A stretch of 64,000 nucleotides of DNA from Rhodobacteraceae bacterium HLUCCA08 (GCA_001314655.1 LJSF01000001.1:124001-188000), one strand, 5' to 3'. Shown: positions 48,727-59,264, numbered from the stretch's first letter. A program made the numbers and translations. Notes: generated from the letters alone by a model not told the origin.

Positions 48727-49464
48727 TCAGGCCTTGCGGCGCTTTCCCCAGGCGGCCAGGCCCAGGGCCGATCCGAGCAGGACCAGCCCGCCCGGAAGCG
48801 GCACCGGCGACGGCTGGCCCCCGGAGGGCCCGCGCTGTTGCGGTGCCGGTGCGGTGATCGTGTAGCCGCCGCTGAGGTCGAGCTGGGTCAGGGTCGGGGC
48901 GTCGATCGGCCCGCCGATCCAGTAGGCCTGATCGAAATTGACATATTTGCGGACATCCATCGACACGGTGCTGCCCCGGGAGAAGCCGTCGGTGACGAAC
49001 CCGTCGGTCGATCCGGTAAAGGCATACATCCAGTAATAGCCGTTCGCACCGGGGGCGCTGGCGTCTTCGTCGCCATAGGCATTGGCCCGGTCGTCCCTGA
49101 CCAGCACGTTCGAGTCCGGGTCCAGACCGGACAGGTCGCCGGCGAATTTCGTGCGGCAGGTCTTGGCGTCGGCGCCACGACAATGCTGCGCCGGGTCGAT
49201 ATCCGTGCCGGTGAAGATCATGCCCAGCGACAGGTCGCTTGCCCCGGTCTGTTCATAGGCGAACAGGTAAGCGGATCCGAGCGACAGGGTCAGCGGCCCG
49301 TTGAAGGTGCCATTGTCATAGGCATAGAAATCCGCGGCCGAGGCATCGCCCTGAAGTGTCGACAGGTTCTGTGTGCCGGAAGACGTCGTGACCGACAGCG
49401 TTGCCGCCACCACGGGGGCCCCCATGCACAGGCTGGCGGTCAATACGGCAAGAAATCGCTTCAT
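48727..49464 (-). CDS. VPLPA-CTERM sorting-domain protein
   Basis: 245 aa. Sec signal (MKRFLAVLTASLCMGAPVVA), a secreted Ser/Thr/Asp-rich body with two nearby Cys (QHCRGADAKTC), and a C-terminal sorting tail: PVPLPGGLVLLGSALGLAAW followed by GKRRKA. This is the VPLPA-CTERM tripartite signal handled by an exosortase in Rhodobacterales; none is in the window. Likely surface-associated or released; body function unknown. Confidence 0.82.
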   Translation of the reverse strand: MKRFLAVLTASLCMGAPVVAATLSVTTSSGTQNLSTLQGDASAADFYAYDNGTFNGPLTLSLGSAYLFAYEQTGASDLSLGMIFTGTDIDPAQHCRGADAKTCRTKFAGDLSGLDPDSNVLVRDDRANAYGDEDASAPGANGYYWMYAFTGSTDGFVTDGFSRGSTVSMDVRKYVNFDQAYWIGGPIDAPTLTQLDLSGGYTITAPAPQQRGPSGGQPSPVPLPGGLVLLGSALGLAAWGKRRKA

Positions 49465-49667
49465 GGTTTCACAGCTCCCAAAGTCACATCAAAATGTTCA
49501 TACCGACTACACCGTTTAAGGCGAAGCTGCATCCGAGTATCGGGGAAAAGCCTTGGGAACCAGTCATTTTCACGACAATCGCATTCCTGCGCTTGATTGG
49601 TGACCTTTGCGCGACAATGCTGCCCGGCTCCGGCCCCGGGCGCGCCGATTCGGCGCGGCGCGGGCGG

Positions 49668-50564
49668 TCAGCTTGACAGGAGACGGCGCAGCGACGGGGC
49701 CTGGCTGATGAACAGGCCGGTCAGGATCAGCGTCAGCGCGGCGAAGAACCGCCAGGGCAGTTCCTCGGACAGGATCAGCGCGCCCAGGGCCATGGACCAG
49801 ACCGGGACCTGGTAATTCACCAGCGTCATGAACACCGACCCGGCGCTGCGGATCACCCGCGTGCGCAACAATGTGGCCAGCGCCGTCGGCACCAGGCCCA
49901 GGAACAGCAATGCGCTTCCGGCGCGCGGTCCGGCCCAGCCGGGGACACCTTCGACCGCAAGGGTGACCGGGATCAGGACCGCCGCCCCCACGACCAGCGA
50001 CAGGGCGGCCAGAACAAGCGGGTCGATCGGCGGACAATTGCGGGTCAGGATCGAGGCCACGGCATAGCTTGCCGCGGCGCCGATACAGGCCAGTTGCGCC
50101 AGCGGTTCCGCGCCCTGGCCCAGGCTGGCCAGCCCCGGGCCGATCAGCACCAGCGCGCCGGCGAAGCCGACGCTGACGCCGGTTGCCTTGCGCAGCACCA
50201 GCGGTTCGTCCGAGAACAGATGCGCCAGCGGCAGCACGAACAGCGGCACCGCGGCCATGGAAATGCCGGCAAAGGCCGAGGGCACGTGCTGCTGGCCCCA
50301 GCTGAGCAGGACAAAGGGCACCGCGGTGCTCAGCAGCCCCGCGCCGGCGACGATGACCCAGAGCCGGAGCGAGCCGGCGGGCAGCCGCTTGCCCATGCCC
50401 AGCGCCAGGGCCGTCAGCGCGACGGCACCCAGCGTGGTGCGGGCGCAGGCCACGGTCAGCGGCCCGTAGCCTTCCAGCGCCACGGAAATCACCATGAAGG
50501 TGCCGCCCCAGACCAGGCCCAGGGTCAGCACCGACAGCCAGTCGGACCGGCCGGGCGCCGTCAC
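49668..50564 (-). CDS. EamA/DMT family permease
   Basis: 298 aa, ten membrane segments, two EamA repeats. VWGGTFMVISVALEGYGPLT near the N-terminus and AFAGISMAAVPLFVLPLAHLF are family-typical. GTG start at 50564 overlaps the preceding TGA as GTGA, so it is translated with the small membrane protein upstream. Metabolite exporter; substrate unknown. Confidence 0.88.
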   Translation of the reverse strand: MTAPGRSDWLSVLTLGLVWGGTFMVISVALEGYGPLTVACARTTLGAVALTALALGMGKRLPAGSLRLWVIVAGAGLLSTAVPFVLLSWGQQHVPSAFAGISMAAVPLFVLPLAHLFSDEPLVLRKATGVSVGFAGALVLIGPGLASLGQGAEPLAQLACIGAAASYAVASILTRNCPPIDPLVLAALSLVVGAAVLIPVTLAVEGVPGWAGPRAGSALLFLGLVPTALATLLRTRVIRSAGSVFMTLVNYQVPVWSMALGALILSEELPWRFFAALTLILTGLFISQAPSLRRLLSS

Positions 50565-50974
50565 GCGGCGCCTGCCGCCGCCGTGGCCGCGCCCGAGCCA
50601 TGGAACCAGGCGTAATAGCCATAGGACAGCACGCCAAGCGCGGTCAGCGCCAGCCCGACCCAGCGCCAGGAGCCGACCTCGGGGGTGCGGCGGGCGACGA
50701 TCCAGACCGCGCGGGTCAGGACGATCTGGTAGGCGCACAGCCCGACCAGAAGCGCCGCCAGCACCAGGTCGAGCGCCCGGTCGCTCAGCACCAGCGAGGC
50801 CAGCACGCCGACCAGCACCGTGACCGGAACGAACACCAGCGCGACGCCGATATTGCCGATCCAGAACGTATCGCCCAGGCCCAGCCGCGCCCGCAAGAGC
50901 CGGCCGAACCAGGCCGGGCGAAAGATGTCCCGGCGGTCATCCGCAGGTCGGGCAAGGTCGTCGAATTCGTTCAC
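50561..50974 (-). CDS. Small integral membrane protein, hypothetical
   Basis: 137 aa from the GTG at 50974 (GGAAGGA 7 nt upstream). Four hydrophobic segments (about 41-65, 70-92, 104-125 and the tail); soluble N-terminus NEFDDLARPADDRRDIFRP. The frame stays open upstream to 51337 with Pro-Glu-rich text (start ATG possible at 51147) that looks like background. Coupled to the DMT permease, so possibly a partner. No family recognised. Confidence 0.65.
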   Translation of the reverse strand: MNEFDDLARPADDRRDIFRPAWFGRLLRARLGLGDTFWIGNIGVALVFVPVTVLVGVLASLVLSDRALDLVLAALLVGLCAYQIVLTRAVWIVARRTPEVGSWRWVGLALTALGVLSYGYYAWFHGSGAATAAAGAA

Positions 50975-51338
50975 GGGGGGGTCCTTCCGCGGGGTGCCGT
51001 GCCCGGCCGGACATAGACCCGGGCGCGGGGGCTTGTCCACCGGCGCCGGCTCCGGACGCCCGGTTGCCGCCTTCGGCAGTGCGGCGACGATCCCGGTCAG
51101 CGAGACCGGCGAGGCGCCGACGAAGGTCGCCCGCACGCCTGGGGTCATTCTGTCGTCGCGCCCCGCGCGGCCGCGGCGACAGCCGCCAGCAGCTCCGACG
51201 CGCCCGGCGCCCCGACCGGCCCCCAGGTCCGGCGGCCGCTCCGGCGCAGGTTCCGGCGCAGGTTCCTGTGCCGGATATCGACCATCACCTGCCCCGTTCG
51301 CCCGGAACCCGGCGCGTGACGCAAGGGTGCGCGACACC
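50975..51338. other. Intergenic region, no gene seen
   Basis: Between ilvC's terminator and the membrane-protein gene. Contains two copies of a 12-bp word CCGGCGCAGGTT (51241 and 51253), the second followed by CCTGTGCC. No promoter or RNA stands out. Confidence 0.5.
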
Positions 51339-51367
51339 GAAAAGGGGCGCCTCGAAAGGCGCCCCTT
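51339..51367 (-). terminator. Intrinsic terminator of ilvC
   Basis: On the minus strand AAGGGGCGCCT and AGGCGCCCCTT pair over a 4-nt loop (TTCG), followed by TTT. Starts 19 nt past the ilvC stop. Confidence 0.9.
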
Positions 51368-51386
51368 GACCGGCGTGTCGCCGGCC

Positions 51387-52496
<1,110 letters not shown>

Positions 52497-52529
52497 CTAC
52501 CAAGATGAAGTTGGCATTCGTAATGTTAA

Positions 52530-52544
52530 GAGATATTGATATTC
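52530..52544. promoter_or_regulatory. AT-rich element before the Lrp genes
   Basis: ATAT-TG-ATAT (52533-52542) within an AT-rich 60-nt block (52481-52546) between ilvC and the regulators. Lrp-family proteins prefer such sites, so autoregulation or ilvC control is plausible but unproved. Confidence 0.35.
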
Positions 52545-52546
52545 CC

Positions 52547-53002
52547 ATGCTGGATGACCTTGATCGCCGCCTGTTGCGCCAATTGCAGGCCGACCCCTCG
52601 CTCAGCCAGGCGGACCTGGCGGAACGGGCCGGCGTTTCGCCGCTCAAGGCCGGGCGGCGGATCGCGCGGCTGGAACAGGCCGGCGTGCTGCGCCCGCGCC
52701 GCGCGGTGATCGACTGGGCGGCGCTGGGTTATGAGGTGGCGGTGAGCCTGCGCATCACCCTGGACAAGACCGCGCCGCGGGCCTTCGACGAGTTCCTGGC
52801 CGCCGCGCGCGACATTCCGGAAGTGACCGAGATCCAGACCTTCCTGGGCCGGGTCGACCTGCGGCTGATGGTGCTGGCCCGCGACATGGCGCATTACCAG
52901 GCGCTGTATCGCGACCGGATCCTGGCCTTGCCGCATATCGCCGATATCGAGGCGCTGGTGACGGTGTCGACGCTGAAGGACGACCGGAGCCTGCCGCTAT
53001 GA
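52547..53002 (+). CDS. Lrp/AsnC family transcriptional regulator (first of a pair)
   Basis: 151 aa from the ATG at 52547 (MLDDLDRRLLRQLQADPSLS). HTH in residues 1-60 (SQADLAERAGVSPLKAGRRI); RAM ligand-sensing domain in 65-145. Earlier in-frame ATGs exist (52523 and others), but the family N-terminus starts here. Regulators of this type sense amino acids; ilvC divergence suggests a branched-chain or related input. It overlaps the next regulator by 4 bp. Confidence 0.88.
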   Translation: MLDDLDRRLLRQLQADPSLSQADLAERAGVSPLKAGRRIARLEQAGVLRPRRAVIDWAALGYEVAVSLRITLDKTAPRAFDEFLAAARDIPEVTEIQTFLGRVDLRLMVLARDMAHYQALYRDRILALPHIADIEALVTVSTLKDDRSLPL

Positions 53003-53454
53003 CCCCGCTGGACGACACCGACCGGGCGCTGCTGCGCGAGATGGTCCGCGATGCCGGGCAATCGGCGGCGCAGCTGGGCGCCGCCGTGGGGCTGAGCCAG
53101 CCCGCCGCCTGGCGCCGCATCCGGCGGCTGCGCGAGGCGGGCGTGCTGGCCGGGCGCCGGGTGGAGCTGGACGCCCAGGCGCTGGGCTTCGGTGTCACCG
53201 TGTTCCTGGGCGTCAAGCTGGCCACCAGGGGCCGGATCAGCCTGGAGGATTTCGAACGCGCCGTCACCGCGATCCCCGAGGTGCAGCTGGTCGAGCACGT
53301 TCTGGGCCTGTTCGACTACCGGCTGCGCGTCGTCGCCCGCGACCTGGCCGATTTCGAGCGGGTGCTGCGGCGCCGGATCATGACCCTGCCGGGTGTCGGC
53401 GACGTGGAGGCCAATGTGCTGCTGTCCGAGGAACGCCGCCCCGGGCCGATCTGA
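52999..53454 (+). CDS. Lrp/AsnC family transcriptional regulator (second of a pair)
   Basis: 151 aa. HTH at 1-60 (DDTDRALLREMVRDAGQSAA, QPAAWRRIRRL), RAM domain after residue 65. The start overlaps the upstream stop as ATGA, so the two regulators are probably co-translated and could form heteromers. Next gene is an aminotransferase 56 bp downstream, a possible target. Confidence 0.88.
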   Translation: MTPLDDTDRALLREMVRDAGQSAAQLGAAVGLSQPAAWRRIRRLREAGVLAGRRVELDAQALGFGVTVFLGVKLATRGRISLEDFERAVTAIPEVQLVEHVLGLFDYRLRVVARDLADFERVLRRRIMTLPGVGDVEANVLLSEERRPGPI

Positions 53455-53510
53455 CGCTAGGCAGGGGCGCGCCCCCGCGCTAGGTAGGGGCAACAAGGAG
53501 GATCCGATCC

Positions 53511-54644
53511 ATGCCCGCCGATACCTTTCGTTCCCCCGTCGACCCGGACGGGTTGCAGGAATTCTCGGTCGTCTTCACCGACCGGTCGCTGAACCACATG
53601 TCCGCCGCCTTCCAGCAGGTGATGCGCGACCTGCATGTCCTGCTGTGCGAGGTCTATGGCGCGGCCGGTGCGGTGATCGTGCCCGGCGGCGGCAGCTTCG
53701 GGATGGAGGCGGTGGCCCGCCAGTTCGGCCACGAGGCCCATGCGCTGGTGGTGCGCAACGGCTGGTTTTCCTATCGCTGGAGCCAGATCTTCGAGGCCGG
53801 CGGCTTTGCCCGCGAGGTGACCGTGTTCAAGGCCCGCCAGACCGGCAACGACAGCCGCGCGCCCTTTGCCCCCGCGCCGGTGGAGGAGGTGACGCAGGCG
53901 ATCCGGGCGGCGAAACCTGACGTGGTGTTCGCCCCCCATGTGGAAACCTCGGCCGGGCTGATCCTGCCCGACACCCATATCGCCGCCCTGGCCGAGGCCG
54001 CGCACGAGGTCGGCGCGCTGATGGTGCTCGATTGCATCGCCAGCGGCGCGGCCTGGGTCGATATGGGCGCGACCGGCGTCGATGTGCTGATCTCGGCCCC
54101 GCAGAAGGGCTGGAGCTCGACCCCCGCCGCCGGGCTGGTGATGCTGTCGGAAGCGGCGCTGGCGCGGCTGGAGCAGACCACATCCGACAGTTTCGCGCTG
54201 GATCTGAAGAAATGGCGCCAGATCATGCAGGCCTATCTGGATGGCGGCCATGCCTATCACGCGACCATGCCCACCGATGCCCTGCGCCAGCTGCGCGACA
54301 CGATGATCGAAAGCCGCGATTTCGGGTTCGAGGCGATGCGCGCCGCGCAATGGCGCCTGGGCGACGGGGTGCGCACCTATATGGCCGACAAGGGCCTGCG
54401 TTCGGTGGCGGCCGAGGGGTTCGGCGCGCCCGGCGTGGTGGTCTGTTATACCGACGACGCCGATATCGCGACCGGCAAGCCCTTTGCCGCAAGGGGCATG
54501 CAGATCGCCGCCGGCGTGCCGCTGGCGGTGGACGAACCGGCCGATTTCCGCACCTTCCGGATCGGGCTGTTCGGCCTCGACAAGCTGCGCGACGTGGACG
54601 GCACCCTGGAGCGGTTCCGGGCGGTGGCCGACCAGGTGCTCTGA
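53511..54644 (+). CDS. Class V aminotransferase (alanine/serine--glyoxylate type)
   Basis: 377-aa PLP enzyme, fold type I. PLP lysine in VLISAPQKGWSSTPAAG (about residue 199); VIVPGGGSFGMEAVARQ holds the phosphate-binding loop; Asp in MVLDCIASGAAW. Resembles alanine-glyoxylate and serine-pyruvate aminotransferases, though 2-aminoethylphosphonate or aspartate routes are not excluded. AAGGAGG lies 8 nt upstream of the ATG. Co-oriented with the Lrp pair. Confidence 0.85.
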   Translation: MPADTFRSPVDPDGLQEFSVVFTDRSLNHMSAAFQQVMRDLHVLLCEVYGAAGAVIVPGGGSFGMEAVARQFGHEAHALVVRNGWFSYRWSQIFEAGGFAREVTVFKARQTGNDSRAPFAPAPVEEVTQAIRAAKPDVVFAPHVETSAGLILPDTHIAALAEAAHEVGALMVLDCIASGAAWVDMGATGVDVLISAPQKGWSSTPAAGLVMLSEAALARLEQTTSDSFALDLKKWRQIMQAYLDGGHAYHATMPTDALRQLRDTMIESRDFGFEAMRAAQWRLGDGVRTYMADKGLRSVAAEGFGAPGVVVCYTDDADIATGKPFAARGMQIAAGVPLAVDEPADFRTFRIGLFGLDKLRDVDGTLERFRAVADQVL

Positions 54645-54649
54645 CCCGC

Positions 54650-55846
54650 CTACCGGGTCGCGCCCAGGCCCAGTTTCATCAGCGTGCGCCGCACCGGCGC
54701 CAGGCCATACAGCGCCTCGATCCCGCGCGCGCGCAGGTCGCGCAGGCCCGGCGCGCCGGCCATCGAGGCACGATTGAGCGCATCGACCCCGCGCACCCGC
54801 AGCGCCACCTCGGGGTGGCGGCGGCGTTCATAGGCGTCCAGCATCTGCCGGTCGCCCAAGCCTTCGGGGCGCGCCACGGCCAGGTCCAGCAGGCAGCGCA
54901 GATCGGCCAGCGACATGTTCAGCCCCTGGGCGCCGATCGGCGGCACCACATGGGCGGCCTCGGCCATCAGCGCCACGCGCTGGGCCGACATGCGCGCGGC
55001 GATCTGGCTGATGATCGGCCAGACCATGCGCCGGCTGGCCAGGGTCAGCGGCCCGAAGAGGCCGGCCGAGCGGGCGGTGGCCGCGGCCTCGAAGTCAGCC
55101 TCGGGCAGGGCGGCCAGGCGCATTGCCTCGGGGCCATGCTCCATCCAGACCACGGCGGAACAGGGCCGGCCGTCCTGGTCGGGCAGGGGCACCAGGGTAA
55201 AGGGGCCGCCGCTGCGATGCACCTCGGTCGAGACCTGGTCGTGCGGCACGTCATGGCTGACGGCAAAGACCACCGCCTTCTGGCCATAACGCGTGGTCCG
55301 TGCCGGGATGTCCAGCGCCTGCCGCACCGGCGAGTTGCGGCCATCGGCGGCGATCACCAGTTTCGCCCGGATCCGCGCGCCGTCGCTCAGGGTGACCAGG
55401 GCCTCGGCCTCGCGGGTCAGCAGGCTGGCAAAGCCGAGGCCGGGGCGGAAATCGACCCGGGCCAGTTCGGCCAGCCGGGCCACCATCTCGCGCCGCAGCA
55501 GCCAGTTGGGCAGGTTCCAGCCGAAGGGGTCGTCCGAGATGTCGGAGGCGTCGAAATCGCGCACCACGCGGGGCGTCGGTTCGGCCCCGCCGGCATCGAC
55601 GATGCGCATCACCTGCAAGGCCGCGGCATGGGGGGCCAGGCGCGCCCAGAGCCCGGCCGCGTCCAGCAGCGCCTTCGACGGCTGCAGGAAGGCGGTGGTG
55701 CGCAGGTCGGCGCCCTCGGTGCCGGCATCGGTGATCGGCGGCGCCGGATCGGCGATGATGACCGAAAAGCCCGCCGCGCCGAAGGCCGCCGCGGCGCTCA
55801 GCCCCGCCACGCCACCGCCCGAGATGAAGATGTCGCAATGGTCCAT
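54650..55846 (-). CDS. UbiH/UbiF-family FAD-dependent hydroxylase
   Basis: 398 aa; ring hydroxylation in ubiquinone biosynthesis. N-terminal FAD motif ISGGGVAGLSAAAAFGAAG (about 8-26), middle IAADGRNSPVRQAL (DG motif), C-terminal LMAEAAHVVPPIGAQGLNMS, where the usual GDAAH reads AEAAH. The Gly-to-Ala and Asp-to-Glu changes are mild. Which position (C1, C5 or C6) it hydroxylates is not decided. Start at 55846. Confidence 0.88.
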   Translation of the reverse strand: MDHCDIFISGGGVAGLSAAAAFGAAGFSVIIADPAPPITDAGTEGADLRTTAFLQPSKALLDAAGLWARLAPHAAALQVMRIVDAGGAEPTPRVVRDFDASDISDDPFGWNLPNWLLRREMVARLAELARVDFRPGLGFASLLTREAEALVTLSDGARIRAKLVIAADGRNSPVRQALDIPARTTRYGQKAVVFAVSHDVPHDQVSTEVHRSGGPFTLVPLPDQDGRPCSAVVWMEHGPEAMRLAALPEADFEAAATARSAGLFGPLTLASRRMVWPIISQIAARMSAQRVALMAEAAHVVPPIGAQGLNMSLADLRCLLDLAVARPEGLGDRQMLDAYERRRHPEVALRVRGVDALNRASMAGAPGLRDLRARGIEALYGLAPVRRTLMKLGLGATR

Positions 55847-55915
55847 GGGCCGCAGATAGCGCCCGCGCGCGGGTCGGGAAAGGGGCGACGTTGCCACAGG
55901 GGGGCGGCGATGGCC

Positions 55916-56560
55916 TCAGACCAGATGTTGCAGAAAGCCGGCCAGGTCGTCGGTATGGTGGTGGATGTGATCGGCCGGGTGCGGGTCGGGCGCCACCAGC
56001 ACCGTGCGCATCCCCATCGCATGGGGGGCGGCCAGGTTGCGCATGTCATCCTCGAACATCGCGCCGCGTTCGGCCGGCAGCCCGTCCAGGGCAAAGACCG
56101 CCTCGAAGGCCGCCTGTTCCGGCTTGGGCCGAAAGCCCGCATGTTCGACGCCGTAGACCGCGTCGAACACGTCCGTCAGCCCGCGCGCGGCCAGCACGTT
56201 GCGGGCATAGGGTTCGCAGCCGTTGGTATAGACGATCTTGCGGCCGGGCAGGGCAGTGATCGCATCCGCCAGCGCCGGGTCCGGGGTCAGGACGGAAAAG
56301 TCGATCTCGTGCACCTCGGTCAGGTAGGGGCCGGGATCGGCGTCGTGTTCGGCCATCAGCCCGGCCAGCGTGGTGCCGTATTGCCGCCAGTACAGCGCGC
56401 GCAGCCGGTCGGCCTCGGGCTGCGGCACGCCCAGGGTGCGGGCGACATAGGCCGTCATCCGGACCTCGATCTGGTCGAAGAGCCGCGCCGCGGGCGGATA
56501 GAGCGTGTTGTCCAGGTCGAAGACCCAGGCGCGGACATGGGAAAAGGAGGCCTTGACCAT
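55916..56560 (-). CDS. HAD-family pyrimidine 5'-nucleotidase
   Basis: 214 aa. HAD motif I VFDLDNTLYPP (residues 13-23), motif II IVYTNG (about 108-113), a Lys in RPKPEQAAF and motif III FEDDMRNLAAP. The DNTLYPP pattern marks the SDT1/PPM1-type pyrimidine 5'-nucleotidases. AAAAGGAGG lies 7 nt before the ATG. Divergent from a GntR regulator. Confidence 0.9.
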   Translation of the reverse strand: MVKASFSHVRAWVFDLDNTLYPPAARLFDQIEVRMTAYVARTLGVPQPEADRLRALYWRQYGTTLAGLMAEHDADPGPYLTEVHEIDFSVLTPDPALADAITALPGRKIVYTNGCEPYARNVLAARGLTDVFDAVYGVEHAGFRPKPEQAAFEAVFALDGLPAERGAMFEDDMRNLAAPHAMGMRTVLVAPDPHPADHIHHHTDDLAGFLQHLV

Positions 56561-56697
56561 GGCCCGTTTCTAGGGCGCCTGGCGGCCGAGGGAAACCGCA
56601 AACGCCACCCGGGCCCTGGCGGGGCAAAGCGACGCGGATGTGCCGCTTGCCCCGACGGGCCCTGCAGGGATAAGGTTTCGTGTCGAAGGGAAGCACC

Positions 56698-57351
56698 ATG
56701 GCAGACAGCAAACTGATCCAGAAGGACGCCTATGGGCTGATCCTGGAGGCCATCGATACCGGCCTCTACAAGCCCGGCGACCGGCTGGTCGAAAGCGAAT
56801 TGGCCGAGCGTTTCGGCGTGTCGCGGACCCCGATCCGCGAGGCCTTGCAGCGGCTCGAAACCCAAAGCCTGCTGACCCGCGACGGCCGGTCGCTGATCGT
56901 CGCCTCGCTGGATCATTCGCAACTGGCCGAGCTTTACGTGGTGCGCGGCGAGCTGGAGGGGCTGGCGGCACGGCTGGCCGCCCGCCACGCGACGCCCGAA
57001 GAGGTGCGTGTGCTCAAGACCATGCTGGACGAGGATCAGGCCCTGGTCGACGATCCCGAGGCCATGGCCCGGGCCAACCGGCGCTTTCACAAGCAGATCC
57101 ACCTGGCCAGCCACAACCGGTTCCTGGTCCAGCAGCTGGACCTGGTGCATCGGTCGATGGCGCTTCTGGCCTCCACTTCGATCGCGGCCGAGGGGCGGCC
57201 GACGGATACGCTCAAGGAACATGGGCGGATCGTCCAGGCGATCGAGAAGGGCGATGGCGATGCCGCGGCCGAGGCGCTGCGGGTGCATATTTCCAAGGCC
57301 TACGAGACCCGGCTGAAACTGGATGCCAAGGCGGTCGAGGCGGCGGAATAG
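56698..57351 (+). CDS. GntR family transcriptional regulator (FCD subfamily)
   Basis: 217 aa. N-terminal winged helix (VESELAERFGVSRTPIREAL, about 33-52) and a C-terminal all-helical FCD domain (72-210) with its metal/ligand acids (NRRFHKQIH and SHNRF). ATG at 56698 with GAAGGGAA upstream; a GTG six codons earlier is weaker. Overlapping no gene; the target is probably near but not obvious. Confidence 0.9.
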   Translation: MADSKLIQKDAYGLILEAIDTGLYKPGDRLVESELAERFGVSRTPIREALQRLETQSLLTRDGRSLIVASLDHSQLAELYVVRGELEGLAARLAARHATPEEVRVLKTMLDEDQALVDDPEAMARANRRFHKQIHLASHNRFLVQQLDLVHRSMALLASTSIAAEGRPTDTLKEHGRIVQAIEKGDGDAAAEALRVHISKAYETRLKLDAKAVEAAE

Positions 57352-57357
57352 CCGGGC

Positions 57358-59181
57358 TCAGCCGGTGCCCGTGGCGGGAAAGATGCCGTGGGCGGTCTTG
57401 TCCCAGTAGAACGGCTTGCCGCCCAGTTCGATGATCCCCTTCCAGGCGGCGAGCGCGCCCAGCGGGAAATAGACATGCAATGTCGGGGCCCATTTCGCCA
57501 GCCAGGTGCGGCCGGTCTCGCGCAGCGCCAGCCAGGATACCCACAGGCCAAGCAGTTCCGAGGCCAGGAACACGCCGCCCAGGGTCCAGAACATCCAGCC
57601 CGGCAGCAGCCCCGTCAGCGGATGCGGCAGGCCGAAGGCCACCAGCCAGAACGACCACAGCAGCGGCGCCAGCAGGAATTGCGACAGGCTGGCCAGGAAG
57701 ATCAGCTGGACCCCGAAAAACCCCCAGCCGCCCAGGTCGCGCCAAAGCTGCGCGGGATTGCGCATGTGGACGGCATAGGTCAGCGCATAGCCCTTGATCC
57801 AGCGCGACCGCTGCTTGATCCAGGGCCAGGCGCGGCAATTGGCCTCTTCGCCGGTGGTGGTGGGGATCAGGTCGGTCCGGTAGCCGTGCCGGGCCAGGCG
57901 AATGCCCAGATCGGCATCCTCGGTCACGTTGTGGGCATCCCAGCCGCCGATCCGTTCCAGGACGTCGCGGCGAAAGAACAGGGTCGTCCCGCCCAGCGGC
58001 ACCGGCAGGCCCAGCCGCGCCAGCCCCGGCAGCATGATCCGGAACCAGGCGGCGTATTCGATGGCGAAACAGCGCGACAGCCAGTTGGTGCCGGCATTGT
58101 AGAACTCGAGCCGCCCCTGCAGGCAGGCGACCTGCGGATCGGCGGCGGCGAAGTGGCGGGCGACGATGCGCAGCTGGTCGGGCTCGGGCGCGTCCTCGGC
58201 ATCATAGACCCCGATGATGGAGCCATGGGTGAAGCTGAGCGCGTAATTCAGCGCCCGCGGCTTGGTCCGCAGGGCGCCCACGGGCACGGTGATCACCCGC
58301 ATCGTCGGCGGCAGGGCGGTGCGCGACAGGGTCGCGCTGGTGGTGACGTCGTCCTCTTCCAGGATCAGGCAGATATCCAGCCGATCGGCCGGGTAGTCGA
58401 GCCGTTGCAGATGCGCGACCAGGTGGTCGGCGATGTCCTTTTCGCGCAGCAGCGGCACCAGGATCGAGATCGTCGGCAGGTGCAGCGGTTCGGGCAGCGG
58501 CGGCGCGGGGTGGCGCGCGGCGCGGCGCCGGGCCCGCAGATGCAGGATCGCCGCGGCCAGTTTGAGGGCCATGGTCAGGCCCAGGGTCAGCACCGCCCAG
58601 CCGGCCAGCACGGCCATGGTCATCGCCGGCCAGACCAGGGCCAGCGCCCCGACGATGGCAAGGATCGCCAGCCCGATCCTGCGGGCACGGGGCGCGTTCC
58701 AGGTCCGGCAGGAATGGACGACGGGCGTGCGTTCCTCGGAATCGCGCATCAGGCCGGATGTGCAATGCCGGGCCAGGCAGGCCTGCAGCGTCGCCTCGTC
58801 CACCCGGCCCATGCGGATCGGTCCGAACAGGACGCGCAGCATGTCGAGATGCTGGTGAAACCGCTCGGGGCGCGAGGTCAGCACGATCGTCTCGCCGCCC
58901 TGTCGGCGCCAGGGCAACAGCCCGTGGCGCAGGGCGGCCCGGTGCCCCATCCGAAGCAGCAGCCGCAGGTCGGGCTTGTCGCGCAGCGGGTCGACATGGG
59001 GCAGGGGCGGGGGCAGCGTCGCCAGGCGCCGGGCGGCGTCGTGCCGGCCCGCGGCGCGGGTGGCTTCGCGGCCGGCATCGCTCAGAACCTCGGCCACCGG
59101 CAGCGGCGTTGCCACGCGTGTTGCGAGGTCCGATGACGCCGCCCGGGCGATCACCTCGGTATCCTTGTAGGCTAGCGGCAT
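57358..59181 (-). CDS. Family 2 glycosyltransferase with membrane segments
   Basis: 607 aa. An N-terminal soluble region (about 20-150, GspE-N-like by pattern) precedes two membrane helices (167-205), a GT2 domain (about 235-470) with the DAEDAPEPDQL acids, EDADLGIRL and a KQRSRWIKG (QxxRW) motif, and three to four C-terminal helices. A processive beta-glycosyltransferase (cellulose-synthase-like) is likely; product not assignable. ATG at 59181 with AGGAG 8 nt upstream. Confidence 0.85.
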   Translation of the reverse strand: MPLAYKDTEVIARAASSDLATRVATPLPVAEVLSDAGREATRAAGRHDAARRLATLPPPLPHVDPLRDKPDLRLLLRMGHRAALRHGLLPWRRQGGETIVLTSRPERFHQHLDMLRVLFGPIRMGRVDEATLQACLARHCTSGLMRDSEERTPVVHSCRTWNAPRARRIGLAILAIVGALALVWPAMTMAVLAGWAVLTLGLTMALKLAAAILHLRARRRAARHPAPPLPEPLHLPTISILVPLLREKDIADHLVAHLQRLDYPADRLDICLILEEDDVTTSATLSRTALPPTMRVITVPVGALRTKPRALNYALSFTHGSIIGVYDAEDAPEPDQLRIVARHFAAADPQVACLQGRLEFYNAGTNWLSRCFAIEYAAWFRIMLPGLARLGLPVPLGGTTLFFRRDVLERIGGWDAHNVTEDADLGIRLARHGYRTDLIPTTTGEEANCRAWPWIKQRSRWIKGYALTYAVHMRNPAQLWRDLGGWGFFGVQLIFLASLSQFLLAPLLWSFWLVAFGLPHPLTGLLPGWMFWTLGGVFLASELLGLWVSWLALRETGRTWLAKWAPTLHVYFPLGALAAWKGIIELGGKPFYWDKTAHGIFPATGTG

Positions 59182-59264
59182 CGGCGTCACTCCTGTCCCG
59201 CCGGACAGAGTGACGCGCCATGGTTAACGACTGGTTAAGGCCGGTGCCGCCGGGCGCGGGGACA

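Noticed and set aside
51241..51264. Two copies of a 12-bp word in the gap before the small membrane gene
   Set aside because: Only two copies, in Pro-Glu-like low-complexity DNA; likely chance or slippage.
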